This document shows positions 9,834-18,668 of a stretch of 64,000 nucleotides of DNA, in pieces. Source of the DNA: Gammaproteobacteria bacterium (GTDB lineage Bacteria; Pseudomonadota; Gammaproteobacteria; SZUA-152). Where the stretch lies: assembly GCA_032250735.1 (NCBI GenBank), contig JAVVEP010000012.1, positions 1-64,000 of the forward strand, given 5' to 3'. The notes under the pieces were generated by a model that ran no database searches, had not been told where the DNA came from, and worked only from the letters and a program-made list of their open reading frames with translations. The position numbers and the translations under genes were made by a program. Positions within the stretch are counted from its first letter, which is position 1. Each line of letters begins with the position of its first letter.

Positions 9834-11875
9834 GCCGCGCAACCACCGCCTCTCACCGCCCCGCCGACCGCCGCCTCTTCCGCCAGCGGGTACGTCAGGC
9901 CCGGGCGCAAAATCTGTGGCTGCTGGCCGGGCTCAGCCTGGCACTACTGCCCCACTTCATCCGCCTGCCGTTGTTGATAATGCTGCCCAGCCTCATCCTG
10001 CTGGGCTGGCGGCTGCTGTTCGAGCTGGAGTATTGTTCCCTGCCCGCCCGCTGGCTGCGCTGGCTATTGACCCTGATCGCGGTCTCCGCCACCTTCGCCT
10101 CTTTTCATACCCTGGTGGGCCGGCAGGCCGGTGTGGGACTACTGGTGGTGATGCTCTGCCTCAAACTGATGGAGATGAACAGCCTGCGCGACGTGGGGGT
10201 GGTGATCGGGCTGGGGTTCTTCACCATCATCACCGTGTTCCTGTTTGACCAGTCGCTGTTTATCGGCGTGTACATGCTGGGCGTCGTCAGTCTGTTCACC
10301 GCCGCCCTCATCGCCTTCAGCCGCGAGCAGTCCGCCGCCCCCCAGTGGCAGAATTTTCGCCAGGCGGGCCTCATCATCGCCCAGGCCGTGCCGCTCACCC
10401 TATTGCTGTTTCTATTATTTCCCCGCCTGCCCGGGCCCCTGTGGAGCCTGCCCGCGGATGGCGGCGGCGCCTCCACCGGGCTGTCCGATTCCATGAGCCC
10501 CGGCAACATCAGCCAGCTCAGCGACAATGACGCGGTGGCCTTTCGCGTGCAATTTGACGGCCCGCCCCCCGCCGTGGAAAGCCGCTACTGGCGCGGGCCG
10601 GTGCTGACCCACCTCGACGGCGCCACATGGTCGAACCCCCAAAACGCCACCACCCACCGCGCCGGCACGCCGCTGCGCTACCACGCCAGCGGTGAGGCGC
10701 TGCACTACAGCGTCACCCTCGAACCCCATCAGCAACACTGGCTGTTTGCCCTCGACCTGCCGGCCGAGCTGCCCCGCAACAGCCACCTCAGCCCGGATTT
10801 TGAACTGCTCAGCGCCCAGCCGGTGCAGCAACTGGTGCGTTACGCCATGAGCTCTCATCTCGAGTATGGCCTGGCCATCGACCGCGCCCCCGACCCCGTG
10901 CGCTACCTGCAACTTCCCACCGACCGCGCCCCCCGCGCCCGAGACCTGGCCCGGCAGTTTCGCCACGCCGCCGGCGATGACGCCCGGACCGTCAGCCTCG
11001 CCCTGCAATATTTGCGCGAGCAGGCCTTTTATTACTCCCGCCAGCCGCCGCTGCTAGGCGCCGATCCGGTGGACGAATTTCTGTTCGACACGCGGCGGGG
11101 CTTCTGCGAACACTACGCCTCGGCCTTTGTGTTCCTGATGCGCGCCGCCGGCATCCCCGCCCGCGTGGTCACCGGTTACCAGGGCGGGGAGATGAACCCG
11201 CAGAGCGATTATTTCATCGTCCGCCAGTCCGACGCCCACGCCTGGGCCGAGGTGTGGCTGCCGCAACAGGGCTGGCGGCGAATCGACCCCACCAGTGTGA
11301 TCCCCGCCGCGCGCATCGAGCACCAGCAGGATCTGGCCCGCATCCTGCCCGCACTGGCGGGCCTGGGCGAGGCACCCGGCTGGGCCACCGCCGCCTGGCG
11401 TCAGCTGCGCTTCGGCTGGGACCGCGTCAACCACGCCTGGAATCAGTGGGTGATCAATTACAGTGACCAGCACCAGCGGAATCTGCTGGGCCGACTGTTC
11501 TCTTCGTTGGGCCTCGGTGAATTTGACTGGCGCAAGATGGTAAGCCTGCTGCTGGCCGGCATGGCCGTGGTGGTGCTGGGCATTGCCGTGTACACCCTGC
11601 GATCCCGGCCGCGCGGCTCGCAGGACCCGGTGGTCCGCGCCTACCAGCGCTTTTGTCGCCAGCTGGCGCGGCGCGGCATCCCCCGCAGCGCAGCGGAAGG
11701 CCCGCTGGACTTCTCCCGACGCGCACGCCAACAGCGACCCGACCTCGAGGCCGCCATCGCCCACATCACCTCGCTGTACCTGCGGCTGCGCTACGCCCCG
11801 CCCAGCGGCAGCGAGCAGATCCAGCAACGCCAGCTACAGCAACTCCAATCCGCAGTGCGCCGCTTCCGGGCCTGA
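9830..11875 (+). CDS. tgpA: TgpA-like membrane transglutaminase (DUF3488 + transglutaminase core + DUF4129)
   Basis: A 681-residue protein. It has an N-terminal block of about six membrane helices (DUF3488, residues 20-205), then a periplasmic transglutaminase-like domain with the expected Cys-His-Asp triad (GFCEHYASAF, DAHAWAEVW, WRRIDPT). A further helix (LLLAGMAVVVLGIAVY) leads to a cytosolic DUF4129 tail. Pseudomonas TgpA is the family's characterised member and is essential there. The ATG at 9830 overlaps the DUF58 stop by 4 nt, which shows translational coupling. No vWA gene is present, so this is the minimal form of the operon. Confidence 0.93.
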   Translation: MSRATTASHRPADRRLFRQRVRQARAQNLWLLAGLSLALLPHFIRLPLLIMLPSLILLGWRLLFELEYCSLPARWLRWLLTLIAVSATFASFHTLVGRQAGVGLLVVMLCLKLMEMNSLRDVGVVIGLGFFTIITVFLFDQSLFIGVYMLGVVSLFTAALIAFSREQSAAPQWQNFRQAGLIIAQAVPLTLLLFLLFPRLPGPLWSLPADGGGASTGLSDSMSPGNISQLSDNDAVAFRVQFDGPPPAVESRYWRGPVLTHLDGATWSNPQNATTHRAGTPLRYHASGEALHYSVTLEPHQQHWLFALDLPAELPRNSHLSPDFELLSAQPVQQLVRYAMSSHLEYGLAIDRAPDPVRYLQLPTDRAPRARDLARQFRHAAGDDARTVSLALQYLREQAFYYSRQPPLLGADPVDEFLFDTRRGFCEHYASAFVFLMRAAGIPARVVTGYQGGEMNPQSDYFIVRQSDAHAWAEVWLPQQGWRRIDPTSVIPAARIEHQQDLARILPALAGLGEAPGWATAAWRQLRFGWDRVNHAWNQWVINYSDQHQRNLLGRLFSSLGLGEFDWRKMVSLLLAGMAVVVLGIAVYTLRSRPRGSQDPVVRAYQRFCRQLARRGIPRSAAEGPLDFSRRARQQRPDLEAAIAHITSLYLRLRYAPPSGSEQIQQRQLQQLQSAVRRFRA

Positions 11876-11963
11876 AGCGTATCCGCCCCGGCAACCACGC
11901 CATCCACCATTCTGCACGGCGCCCCTCGTGACCTCCGCCGGAAAGCGTGTATCATTCCATCCC

Positions 11964-12407
11964 ATGAAAACACACACCCAAGCCACCCCGACCTCCACCC
12001 CGCGCGGCCTCCTGCTCGGCCTCGGCCTCTGCCTGCTGCTCAGCCTCGGCGCCTGCACCACCACGCCGGTCGATTCAGCGGCGGATAACGCCGCCAACCT
12101 GCTGGAACGCCAGCAGCAACAATTCGCCCAGGGCAAGCAACTGTTTCTCGACAAACAATACCTCGAGGCCGCCAACCTGCTACTACCACTCGCGCAACAG
12201 GGACACATCGAGGCCCAATACACCATCGGCTACATGTATCACTACGGACACGGCCTACCGCGCAACGAAAAAGAATCCCTCCGCTGGATCACCACCGCCG
12301 CCGCCCGCGGCCACCCACTGGCCCAACAGGCGCTGGCAATCCTCGACGCCTCGCGGGAGGAAGACGCCGCAGCCATCGCACCCACCGCACCGGTGAGCAA
12401 ACCCTAA
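11964..12407 (+). CDS. Sel1-repeat (TPR-like) outer-membrane lipoprotein
   Basis: A 147-residue protein with a lipoprotein signal (LLLSLGAC, lipidated Cys 31, Thr at +2, so probably sorted to the outer membrane). A Gln-rich helix leads to one to two Sel1-type helical repeats: AANLLLPLAQQGHIEAQYTIGYMYHYGHG and ESLRWITTAAARGHPLAQQAL (residues about 68-125). Sel1 repeats are protein-binding scaffolds. It lies 88 nt downstream of tgpA on the same strand and may belong to the same envelope operon. The specific partner is unknown. Confidence 0.85.
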   Translation: MKTHTQATPTSTPRGLLLGLGLCLLLSLGACTTTPVDSAADNAANLLERQQQQFAQGKQLFLDKQYLEAANLLLPLAQQGHIEAQYTIGYMYHYGHGLPRNEKESLRWITTAAARGHPLAQQALAILDASREEDAAAIAPTAPVSKP

Positions 12408-12914
12408 GGCGGATGTCCTGTTCGGCACTGCTGTACAACATCAAGTAATCAGGCAGGATTGGCACGTCTTCTGTGCCCGCGCGGCATAGATGGATTGCTG
12501 AAGGTAATTCAACGCCGCCGGATTTTTGGTTCCAATGGTTTTATGCTTAAAGGGCTTTGACCCCTTTAACTTTCCTTTAACTGACCCCTTTAACACGAAG
12601 CAATGGTGGGCAATGGCCCACCCTACGAAAAATGCGTTGTAGGGCGCAATAACCGAAGGGCATTGCGCCGTATGCCAGTCGCCACGGAAAAAAAGAACAA
12701 AGGGGTCAGGTATGAATGGCACTTACTTAAGGCATGGGTCCGTATTTTTCGTCATTCCGGCGCATACCCTCGGGGCATAAAGGCTAGAATCCAGGGAAAC
12801 CACCATTGATCCCTAGCGTGATTTTGTGGGCGTACTAAGTCGGCTTACTACGTACTCTAACTACGTACTAGTGGGTGTTATTAAAGAGACGGTTTGATCA
12901 CCGAATTGTCTTGC
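12408..12914. repeat. Gene-free stretch with REP-like palindromes and other dispersed-type repeats
   Basis: No convincing gene. Visible structures: direct repeats TGACCCCTTTAAC at 12558-12570 and 12582-12594, with an inverted AAAGGGGTCA at 12699-12708; a 7-bp hairpin GGTGGGC-AATG-GCCCACC (12605-12622); an 8-bp hairpin GGCGCAAT/ATTGCGCC with an 11-nt loop (12643-12669); a GTCATTCCGGCG...AGAATCCAGGG element (about 12752-12797) like widespread intergenic repeats; and two ACTACGTACT copies 13 bp apart (12847-12869). Together they look like REP/BIME elements plus a decayed small mobile element. Confidence 0.6.
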
Positions 12915-14081
12915 TTAACTCTCAACAAACAGCGTTAACACGTCGTCCAGAAACCGCCGGCCCTTTTCGGTGGGACGGATCTGTTTCAGGTCGCGCTCGA
13001 TCAGGCCGGTCTCTTCCGCTGTGCGCAGGGCGGGTTCGAGCAGCAGCAGTGGCTGGCCGGTGTGGGCGGCAAACAGCGCCGTCTCGAAGCCGGCATTCAG
13101 GCGCAGGGCGTTCATCATGAATTCCAGACCGACCTCGTTGCGGCTCAGTACCCGTTCGCTGTGGATGCCCTTTGGCGTGCCGGCGGTGTCCATGAATCGC
13201 TGGGGGTGGCGGAGCTTGGCGAGGCGGGTGATGTTCTGTTGCGCGGCGTCGGTGATCTTGGCATGGGCGCCGGCGCCGATACCGAGGTAGTCGCCAAACT
13301 GCCAGTAGTTGAGGTTGTGGGCGCACTGCCGTTGCGGCCGCGCATAAGCGGAGACCTCGTACTGCGCATAATCGGCCGTGGCCAGCTGCTCCTGCCCGGC
13401 CTGCTGCATCTGCCAGGCGAGATCGTTGTCGGGCAGCACGGGCGGCTGGGCGTGGAACAGGGTGTTGGGCTCTAACGTCAATTGGTAATAGGAGATGTGC
13501 GTGGGTTCGAGGTCGATGGCGGTGGTCACGTCTTCGGCCGCCTGCGCCGCAGTCTGGCTCGGCAGGGCGAACATCAGGTCGAGGTTGAAATTATCGAAGC
13601 CGGCGGCGTGGGCCATCTCGGCGGCACGTATCGCTTCATCACGCCCGTGGATTCTGCCGAGACGTTGCAGGGCATCGTTGTGAAAGCTCTGCACGCCGAT
13701 GGACAGGCGATTGATGCCCAGCGCGCGGTAGTCGCGAAACTTTTGCTGTTCCGCGGTGCCGGGGTTGGCCTCCAGGGTGATCTCGGCATCGGCATTGATC
13801 ACCAGCCGCGCGCGCAGGCCGGACAACAGCCGGTCCAGCGCCTCGGGTGAAAACAGGCTCGGCGTGCCGCCGCCGATAAACACGCTGATGATCCGCCGCC
13901 CCCAGATGCGCGGCAGGTCCTGTTCCAGGTCGCGCAACAGGGCCTCCACATAGGCCAGCTCGGGCAACTCGCCCTGCGCCTTTTGTTCGTGGGAATTAAA
14001 ATCACAGTACGGACACTTACGCACACACCAGGGTAGGTGGATGTACAGGGACAGGGGCGGCAGGGTCGTAAACTGGAACAT
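12915..14081 (-). CDS. hemW: HemW, radical SAM heme chaperone (HemN-like)
   Basis: A 388-residue radical SAM protein. The CX3CX2C cluster ligands are Cys 19, 23 and 26 in YIHLPWCVRKCPYCDF, followed by the FIGGGTPSLF glycine motif, EANPGT and LSIGVQSF. The length (380-390) and the absence of the long HemN N-terminal region point to HemW, which transfers heme and lacks coproporphyrinogen oxidase activity, and not to HemN. It usually follows rdgB; here it stands alone, divergent from fetA. Confidence 0.92.
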   Translation of the reverse strand: MFQFTTLPPLSLYIHLPWCVRKCPYCDFNSHEQKAQGELPELAYVEALLRDLEQDLPRIWGRRIISVFIGGGTPSLFSPEALDRLLSGLRARLVINADAEITLEANPGTAEQQKFRDYRALGINRLSIGVQSFHNDALQRLGRIHGRDEAIRAAEMAHAAGFDNFNLDLMFALPSQTAAQAAEDVTTAIDLEPTHISYYQLTLEPNTLFHAQPPVLPDNDLAWQMQQAGQEQLATADYAQYEVSAYARPQRQCAHNLNYWQFGDYLGIGAGAHAKITDAAQQNITRLAKLRHPQRFMDTAGTPKGIHSERVLSRNEVGLEFMMNALRLNAGFETALFAAHTGQPLLLLEPALRTAEETGLIERDLKQIRPTEKGRRFLDDVLTLFVES

Positions 14082-14178
14082 GCAATAATCAGACTGGGTG
14101 GCGGAGGGCGTGGTATTTTAACAGCCAATTCGACCCTGACCAGCAACATCGCCACAGACGCACAACGAACCGGAGCCC

Positions 14179-14823
14179 ATGTCAGCCGATCCCCAATTCC
14201 CCGATGCTACCCGCGGCCTGCAGGTGATCGCTGTCCGCCCCCGCCAACGCGGTCCCTATTCCCTGCATATCGCGCCGGGTGAGTGCGCGAGCCTCCGCGG
14301 CCCGTCCGGCAGCGGCAAGTCCCTGTTGCTGCGCGCCATCGCCGATCTGGATCCCCATGAAGGTCAGGTGTGGCTCGACGGGGTACCCAGCAGCCAGATC
14401 CCCGCCCCCCGCTGGCGCCAGCAGGTCACCCTGGTGCCGGTCGAGAGCCAGTGGTGGTTTGACGAGGTGGGCGCCCACTTTCATGGCGACGCCAGCAGCT
14501 GGCTCGAGCCACTGGGTTTCGGCAGCGAAGCCCTGCAATGGCAGGTGAGCCGGCTCTCCAGCGGTGAAAAACAGCGCCTGGCCCTGGCCCGCGCGTTGCT
14601 CAACCGGCCCCGCGTACTGCTGCTGGACGAACCCACCGCCAGCCTCGACCCCGAGACCACCGCCCGGGTGGAGCGGCTGGTGGCCGACTATCGCCGCGAC
14701 ACCGATGCCGCGGTGCTGTGGGTCAGTCACGATGCGCAACAGGCGGCGCGGGTGGGGGATCGACAGTTACGACTGGACCCCACCGGCATCAGCGATGAGC
14801 CGCAACCAGGGGCCGGCGCATGA
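14179..14823 (+). CDS. fetA: ABC transporter ATP-binding protein FetA-like
   Basis: A 214-residue ABC ATPase with Walker A GPSGSGKS (residues 41-48), the signature LSSGEKQRLALARALL and Walker B VLLLDEPTASLD. With the next gene it forms the two-gene FetA-FetB type transporter. In E. coli this is linked to iron export and resistance to peroxide stress. The stop overlaps the permease start by 4 nt (ATGA at 14820). The ATP-binding protein is short and lacks extra domains, as expected. Confidence 0.87.
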   Translation: MSADPQFPDATRGLQVIAVRPRQRGPYSLHIAPGECASLRGPSGSGKSLLLRAIADLDPHEGQVWLDGVPSSQIPAPRWRQQVTLVPVESQWWFDEVGAHFHGDASSWLEPLGFGSEALQWQVSRLSSGEKQRLALARALLNRPRVLLLDEPTASLDPETTARVERLVADYRRDTDAAVLWVSHDAQQAARVGDRQLRLDPTGISDEPQPGAGA

Positions 14824-15611
14824 TCACCCTCAGCAGTATGGATCTCGGGCTGGCCGCCCTGCTGGTGCTGGCGATGGCCGCACTCAGTTGGCGCATGCAG
14901 CTGGGTCTGACCGGCAGCCTGCTGATCGCGGCGACGCGTACCGTGATACAACTGCTGCTGGTCGGCCTGGTGCTGAAGACCCTGTTCGAGCACGTCGACC
15001 TGCTGTGGGTGGGCGGCATCGCCATGGTGATGCTACTGGCCGCCGGGCGCGAGGTGATGGCCCGCCAGCAGCGGCGCTTCAGCGGCTGGTGGGGATTCGG
15101 CATGGGTACAGGGGCGATGTTTGTCTCCTCCTTCGCCATCGCCGTGCTGACCCTGACCACCCTCATCGGCACCGATCCCTGGTACACGCCGCAGTACGCC
15201 GTGCCGCTGCTGGGCATGTTGCTGGGCAACACCATGAGCGGCATCGCCCTGGCGCTGGATCGGCTCACCCAGACGGCCTGGCAGCAGCGCGCGGTGATCG
15301 AACAACGGCTGATGCTGGGCGCCACCCGGCTGGAGGCGATCGCCGAGATCCGGCGCGAGGCGATGCGCAGCGGCATGATGCCGATCATCAACGCCATGGC
15401 CGCGGCCGGCCTGGTGAGTCTGCCGGGCATGATGACCGGCCAGATCCTCGCCGGCAGCCCGCCACTTGAGGCGGTGAAATACCAGATCCTGATCATGTTC
15501 CTGATCAGCGCCGGCACCGGCTTTGGCGTCACCGCGGCGCTGTGGCTGGCCTCCAAGCGCCTGTTCGATGAGCGCCACCGGCTGCGGCTGGACAAGCTCA
15601 GTGCGCCGTAA
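14820..15611 (+). CDS. fetB: ABC transporter permease FetB-like (UPF0014)
   Basis: A 263-residue membrane protein of the UPF0014/FetB family with about seven hydrophobic helices. Family motifs include RTVIQLLLVGLVL, AVPLLGMLLGNTMSGIALALDR and GLVSLPGMMTGQILAG. It is translationally coupled to fetA. The likely role is efflux of iron, inferred from the family. No metal-responsive operator was recognised upstream. Confidence 0.88.
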   Translation: MITLSSMDLGLAALLVLAMAALSWRMQLGLTGSLLIAATRTVIQLLLVGLVLKTLFEHVDLLWVGGIAMVMLLAAGREVMARQQRRFSGWWGFGMGTGAMFVSSFAIAVLTLTTLIGTDPWYTPQYAVPLLGMLLGNTMSGIALALDRLTQTAWQQRAVIEQRLMLGATRLEAIAEIRREAMRSGMMPIINAMAAAGLVSLPGMMTGQILAGSPPLEAVKYQILIMFLISAGTGFGVTAALWLASKRLFDERHRLRLDKLSAP

Positions 15612-15687
15612 AATCGCTGTGGGATCCGCGCAGAAATTCCGCAGCTGATGTCTGGTCTGATGTCTGGCTGAAGGGCGAAGGCAGGAA

Positions 15688-15761
15688 TGGAGCGGGTAGC
15701 GGGAGTCGAACCCGCCTCACTAGCTTGGGAAGCTAGGGTAATACCGATATACGATACCCGC
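15688..15761 (-). tRNA. tRNA-Gly(CCC), intact, CCA encoded
   Basis: The minus strand folds into a complete 74-nt tRNA. Acceptor stem GCGGGTA/TACCCGC, discriminator T and an encoded CCA (15688-15690). Anticodon stem CTAGC/GCTAG with loop TTCCCAA, giving anticodon CCC. T arm GCGGG-TTCGACT-CCCGC. The D-arm (TCGTATATCGGTATTAC) and overall body resemble the TCC-reading glyT-type tRNA, whereas the anticodon loop is that of a CCC reader. Confidence 0.93.
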
Positions 15762-15796
15762 TAAATATACGTGCAGTAGACGCAGCCCACTATTAA

Positions 15797-15850
15797 GAAC
15801 CCACGTATGCAGTTTGGGAAGCTGCCGTTCTACCATTGAACTACACCCGC
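15797..15850 (-). pseudogene. Truncated tRNA-Gly(CCC) remnant
   Basis: The minus strand begins like a normal glyU-type tRNA: acceptor 5' strand GCGGGTG, D-arm TAGTTCAATGGTAGAAC, anticodon arm around loop TTCCCAA, variable region and the 5' T-arm GTGGGTTC. It then stops matching. The expected T-stem partner and acceptor 3' strand are missing and are replaced by 35 nt of unrelated sequence before the intact tRNA-Gly. The anticodon stem also carries a mismatch (GCAGC against ACTGC). It is very unlikely to be functional. Confidence 0.8.
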
Positions 15851-15863
15851 GAGGCCCTGCATT

Positions 15864-16172
15864 CTAGAGATGACCGCCTGCTTCTGGCAAGCGGTTATTC
15901 ACATGTGTGGCAGGCACGTACGCCAGATGCGTATCGGGACGTAAAATCTTCCAACAAAAACTAACGTTGTTTTTCGTGCCCCCGGCAGAGTATCTCAACG
16001 GGTTGCTTTCGATACAGCCCCTCATAGTCTCCAGACACCAAGCCAAGCCGGCAATGATGATGTCGAATTTTTCTTCCGGCTTCATGCCATCAAACAGATC
16101 GCCTTTATGCGCGAATATTTCATCCACAGATTGTGAAATCCTGGGCACAACCCGTAAGCAAGGACAATACAC
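15864..16172 (-). pseudogene. Possible decayed methyltransferase fragment
   Basis: A 102-residue frame whose middle part (HKGDLFDGMKPEEKFDIIIAGLAW, residues about 22-45) resembles the post-motif-I region of class I SAM-dependent methyltransferases, where GDLF...FDVIIANPPY is usual. Neither the SAM-binding glycine motif nor a proper catalytic PPY is present, and the C-terminal third looks random. It is probably a gene remnant. Apart from this, 15851-16471 holds nothing I can name. Confidence 0.3.
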
Positions 16173-16471
16173 CTGTTATTAACATGACAATGGTGCGCAG
16201 CCAGACATGACGCGAATGGTATTGAATATAACCATATTCATCGCGCTGACACTTCCTGTGTTTGATTGATGTTTGCATAAACATACAACGCGGTATTTTT
16301 TGTCCATCGATGACAGAACAGGTATGTTGATGCTGGCAAACCAAACCGGGTTATTGATAAAAACCGGCTTGAATGTAGGGTATACGCGCCGCCATTTGAT
16401 ATAGAAAAACAGCCAGGATTAACGCTATGATCAGGCGCACAGCAAAACCAGTTAAGCAGGAGCAATTGTAG

Positions 16472-17893
16472 ATGAAGGCAAAGGATTGGATCGGCCTCGC
16501 ACGCGAAGAGCTTGCCCTGCTGAGGGTGGACGAGGTGAAACAATCAGGTGTTTTGCCCGGTGGCGGCAAGCAGTTTTTCCCGGTGATAGGCTATCCACCG
16601 CTGACCATGTTCTCGGAAATGGACGACACCGCCCTGTTTGAGAATTTCAATCAGCGCCCGGCCAGTCCCACCATCGCCTACGGGCATATCCCATTTTGTC
16701 CGTCACGCTGTACCTTCTGCCACTGGATTACCAAAACCAAAACCAAGGCAGAAGAGGTGGATGTCTACCTCGATCACCTCGAACAGGAGATGTCACTCTA
16801 CCGCAGCAAGATGGGGCTGGATGCAATACCGGCAAGCTCTGTTTTGATTGGCGGCGGCACGCCGACCTATTTATCACCCAGACAGATGGAGCGGTTTCTT
16901 GCCGCATTCACACGCCATTTCGATCTGAGCAATTGCACCCAGTTTTCGGTTGAGGCTGAACCCACCACGCTGCTCGGCAAGGATGGCCTGGAAAAGCTGG
17001 CCATCATGAAAGACTACAATGTGCAGCGTATCAGCCTCGGCGTGCAATCGTTTGACGATCCGGTGCTGGCTGCCATGGGCCGCACGCACACCAATGCAGA
17101 TACGCTGGAGTCCATCAAACAGATGCGCCGCGCCGGCATCGAAAATATTTTCATCGACCTGATCTATGCCTATCCGGACCAGACCGTTGAGCAATGGGTG
17201 GAAAATATGCTCACCGCAATTAATCTGGATATCGAAGGCTATCAACTTTATCGTCTACGTATTCGGCCCCATGGCGATCGTGACGGCAACATCCTCAAGG
17301 TCCATAGCAAGGCGCCGGAGAAATTCCCGGAACCCGAAGACATCCAGCTGATGAAATACCTTGGCATCATGATGTCGGAGCGGCATGGATACGGAGAACA
17401 TCAAACCCGAATCTTTGCCAAGAATGCCCGGGATATTTCCCATTACCTGCGTGACTGGGCCTGTGATCTTGCCGATGTGGTAGGCGTGGGCGTGTCATCC
17501 TGGTCGAATTTGCGCGGCGTGTTTTCCATGAACGTGGGGGATGCGAATCTGGAAAATTATTACCAGCTAGTGCGCCAGGGCAAGGTATCGGTAAACCGTG
17601 GCAAGATTCGCACCGAGGATGATGAACGCAGGCGTTGCTTTATCCTGCCATTGAAAAATTCGCGCGTTGACAAAAAAATATTTACCGCGCGCACCGGCCA
17701 AACCATTGAACAATGTTTTGGCAAGGGAATTAGTGCCTTCAAGGCGATGGGCCTGATCGATGAGAGCGACAGCCATGTATGGCTGACACACCGGGGTCGT
17801 TTTTTTGCCGACGAAATTGCCACGCAGTTCTTTGATCCGGACTATCTCCCCTTCCCGGAAGTGAGCCGCGCGGTTGACATGGCCTCTGCCTAG
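16472..17893 (+). CDS. HemN/HutW-like radical SAM protein of unknown substrate
   Basis: A 473-residue radical SAM enzyme. Cluster ligands Cys 76, 80 and 83 sit in YGHIPFCPSRCTFCHW, followed by the SAM-binding LIGGGTPTYL, EAEPTT and ISLGVQSF. A HemN-type C-terminal winged-helix region (FKAMGLIDES...LTHRGRFFADEI) is present. It differs from HemN and HemW by a roughly 70-residue N-terminal extension and a CHWITKTK sequence after the cluster, closer in spirit to the HutW/ChuW heme-breaking or methyltransferase clades. The substrate cannot be named. It converges on the ABC operon, 22 nt away. Confidence 0.8.
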   Translation: MKAKDWIGLAREELALLRVDEVKQSGVLPGGGKQFFPVIGYPPLTMFSEMDDTALFENFNQRPASPTIAYGHIPFCPSRCTFCHWITKTKTKAEEVDVYLDHLEQEMSLYRSKMGLDAIPASSVLIGGGTPTYLSPRQMERFLAAFTRHFDLSNCTQFSVEAEPTTLLGKDGLEKLAIMKDYNVQRISLGVQSFDDPVLAAMGRTHTNADTLESIKQMRRAGIENIFIDLIYAYPDQTVEQWVENMLTAINLDIEGYQLYRLRIRPHGDRDGNILKVHSKAPEKFPEPEDIQLMKYLGIMMSERHGYGEHQTRIFAKNARDISHYLRDWACDLADVVGVGVSSWSNLRGVFSMNVGDANLENYYQLVRQGKVSVNRGKIRTEDDERRRCFILPLKNSRVDKKIFTARTGQTIEQCFGKGISAFKAMGLIDESDSHVWLTHRGRFFADEIATQFFDPDYLPFPEVSRAVDMASA

Positions 17894-17915
17894 GCCCCTT
17901 CTCTATCTGCAAGGT

Positions 17916-18668
17916 TTATGTATGCAGCCAGGGAATCAGGCGCCGCTCCAGGTAATTCAGGACCAGCGCAAACGCCAGGCCGAATGCGCCAATCACGAAA
18001 ATGCCGGCGTACATGGCCTTAATGGAGAAGGTTTCCCAGGACTGCCAGATCAAATAGCCGATGCCGGCGCTGGCTCCTGAAAATTCTGCGGCCACCACCA
18101 TTACCAGACTATAACCAATGGCCAGCTTAAGGCCGGTGAAGATCGCCGGCAGTGAGCCCGGCAGAATGACCCGTCGTATGAAATTTATTTTCCTGATGCG
18201 GTAAACGCGGGCCACGTCGTGAAATATCTTGTCCACACTGTCCACGCCGTGCAAGGTATTGATCAACACCAGAAAAAAGCTGCCGATCGCGACAATCATG
18301 ATTTTTGACATTTCGCCAATGCCAAAAATAAGCATGATAAGCGGCAGGATGGCAATTTTGGGAATTGGATACGTCAGTGCGATCAAGGGATATACTGCTG
18401 CACGCAGGGTATTGTTGAGACCCATGCTAACGCCTAACGCGATTCCGCTTGCACAACCCAGCAAATAACCCCAAAAGATGCGATTCATACTGGCGGCAAT
18501 ATCATTGAAAAGCCCTTCGCCAGGGCTAATGAAAATAAGGTAATAGAAGATGCTGCTGGGGGCGGGGAAAAATCTGGCGTCCAGCATGGCGCTACGCGTG
18601 GCAATCTCCCAAATACCCAGGGCGCACAGGGGCGACGCCCAGAACCATAACCTGCTATAGGTCTGCAT
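17916..18668 (-). CDS. NitT/TauT-type ABC transporter permease
   Basis: A 250-residue inner-membrane permease of the SsuC/TauC class with about six helices. The EAA-type loop is VARVYRIRKINFIRRVILPGSLPAIFTGLK (about residues 150-180). The ATG at 18668 was chosen because it overlaps the ATPase stop by only 14 nt, while an upstream TTG at 18731 would overlap by 77 nt. Third gene of the SBP-ATPase-permease operon. The substrate is not determined by sequence. Confidence 0.9.
   Translation of the reverse strand: MQTYSRLWFWASPLCALGIWEIATRSAMLDARFFPAPSSIFYYLIFISPGEGLFNDIAASMNRIFWGYLLGCASGIALGVSMGLNNTLRAAVYPLIALTYPIPKIAILPLIMLIFGIGEMSKIMIVAIGSFFLVLINTLHGVDSVDKIFHDVARVYRIRKINFIRRVILPGSLPAIFTGLKLAIGYSLVMVVAAEFSGASAGIGYLIWQSWETFSIKAMYAGIFVIGAFGLAFALVLNYLERRLIPWLHT

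Noticed and set aside
12830-12877. TACGTACT repeats as a CRISPR array
   Set aside because: Units are ten bases long, only two full copies, spacers are three bases, and no cas genes are present.
14820-15611. FetB-like permease as a phosphonate or amino-acid ABC permease
   Set aside because: The UPF0014 motifs and the two-gene arrangement without a binding protein fit FetB and not the binding-protein-dependent importers.
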